Assembly (NCBI GenBank): GCA_046565765.1
Contig: JBKHXX010000044.1
Span: 1-56,038, forward strand
Direction of reading: 5' to 3'
Length of the DNA: 56,038 nucleotides
DNA from: JBFMCT01 sp046565765
Lineage (GTDB): Bacteria; Actinomycetota; Acidimicrobiia; Acidimicrobiales; AC-14
The position numbers were made by a program, and so were the translations under genes. How positions within the stretch are numbered: the stretch's first letter is position 1; each line of letters starts with the position of its first letter. Shown here piece after piece: positions 55,528 to 56,038 of the stretch. The notes below the pieces were generated by a model, which saw only the letters and a list, made by a program, of their open reading frames with translations, was not told where the DNA came from and searched no databases.

Positions 55528-56038
55528 GGGTCTCTCCTGGGCGGAAGACGACCTTCCTCGAATCCTTCGTACACGTACGCCCACCCGGTGCGGTTGTATC
55601 CCGAGGGATCACGGCTTCGGTCCAACGGTATTAGGGCGACCCACTGCCTCTCGTCCGGAGGCCGCGACACGGTTGAGACCGCTGAATAGTCCCGGGAGAT
55701 GCGCGCAAAGATGCAGGCGCCATTCGCCGTTAGCAGTTCAGCAACGGTCGTACGACTATCGCCCGGGTCGCCGCGATAGGAGGGCATCCCTTGGGCAATG
55801 TCACGAGCGAGCGAGTCAAGTCTCCGATTGAGCTGTGCATCCGAGCCATAGACGGCTTTCAGGCGCTCAAAGCCCTCACGGGGGAAGGTCTTCGTCGTCA
55901 TGATGAGCCGGACGACATCGCCGACAGCCGCATCCAGTCCCGCCAGCACGCGGTTGACGTAGGCCTCGTCGATCACGGCCGGGACGGCGTAGGGGTCGGT
56001 GGTTGTCGTTGTGGCGGGGGCGGTGCCGACGGTGGCGG
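55512..56038 (-). CDS. Unknown protein with Thr-rich linker (partial, 5' end outside window)
   Basis: The frame is open to the right edge, giving at least 175 residues. Upstream of the GTG at 55976 it continues with a Thr-rich run (PATTTTTDPYA), like the linker after a lipoprotein or signal sequence. The true start therefore probably lies beyond 56038. The visible domain is mixed alpha/beta (VNRVLAGLDAAVGDVVRLIM, RPPDERQWVALIPLD, GWAYVYEGFEEG). No family is recognised. It overlaps the downstream secreted-protein gene, suggesting a two-protein envelope unit. Confidence 0.65.
   Translation of the reverse strand, partial: ATVGTAPATTTTTDPYAVPAVIDEAYVNRVLAGLDAAVGDVVRLIMTTKTFPREGFERLKAVYGSDAQLNRRLDSLARDIAQGMPSYRGDPGDSRTTVAELLTANGACIFARISRDYSAVSTVSRPPDERQWVALIPLDRSRDPSGYNRTGWAYVYEGFEEGRLPPRRDPCLSA

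Overview
The window is about 56 kb of high-GC, densely coded bacterial chromosome. It looks like an actinobacterium, most likely of the Acidimicrobiia type. Evidence: many GTG and some TTG starts, frequent ATGA/GTGA gene overlaps, an ANTAR regulator (PdtaR) near polA and rpsA as in mycobacteria, a MurA with Asp at the fosfomycin-target position, UdgX, HelR/HelD, and a Flp/Tad pilus locus. The lineage is an inference; no rRNA or tRNA gene is visible.

Layout. 1-12 kb: tail of an unknown gene, a GH13 alpha-glucan enzyme, UdgX, a luciferase-like oxidoreductase with an MBL hydrolase, a membrane-anchored TIR protein, a neutral zinc peptidase, an EEP-family hydrolase, an M23-like lipoprotein, a seven-repeat Kelch lipoprotein, two divergent AI-2E-family membrane proteins, a 19-residue membrane peptide and an SRPBCC protein. 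12-20 kb: an L,D-transpeptidase facing murA, helR, and a three-gene MoxR ATPase / VWA protein / unknown protein operon. 19.7-31.5 kb: GtrA, a methyltransferase, two small lipoproteins (one thioredoxin-like), an M50 protease fused to TPRs, a flavin disulfide oxidoreductase, ArsC and a Ser/Thr kinase, an SDR, an MBL hydrolase, MalQ and a DUF4349 protein.

31.6-42.9 kb: a conserved information-processing block (coiled-coil protein, pdtaR, LprG-like lipoprotein, DtxR/IdeR regulator, polA, two membrane proteins, rpsA, a polytopic membrane protein). It is interrupted by one AT-richer gene (32616-34370) with an N-terminal deoxyribosyltransferase/TIR-like fold and a long helical C-terminus, which looks horizontally acquired. 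42.9-53.7 kb: a complete Flp/Tad pilus locus (two pilins, response regulator, histidine kinase, tadC, tadB, tadA, tadZ/cpaE, cpaB, divergent tadE and tadG-like genes). The flp promoter region and the cpaB/tadE divergent region share an inverted repeat. 53.7-56 kb: an alpha/beta hydrolase with a Cys nucleophile, a frameshifted PIN-toxin C-terminus, and two secreted or anchored proteins of less typical composition, the last running off the edge.

Promoters: at least thirteen start codons have a TA(C/G)NNT hexamer 6-10 nt upstream and mostly no Shine-Dalgarno, which fits widespread leaderless transcription. Two divergent gene pairs use overlapping or mirror-symmetric versions. All functions are inferred from sequence motifs read by eye; no database search was possible.
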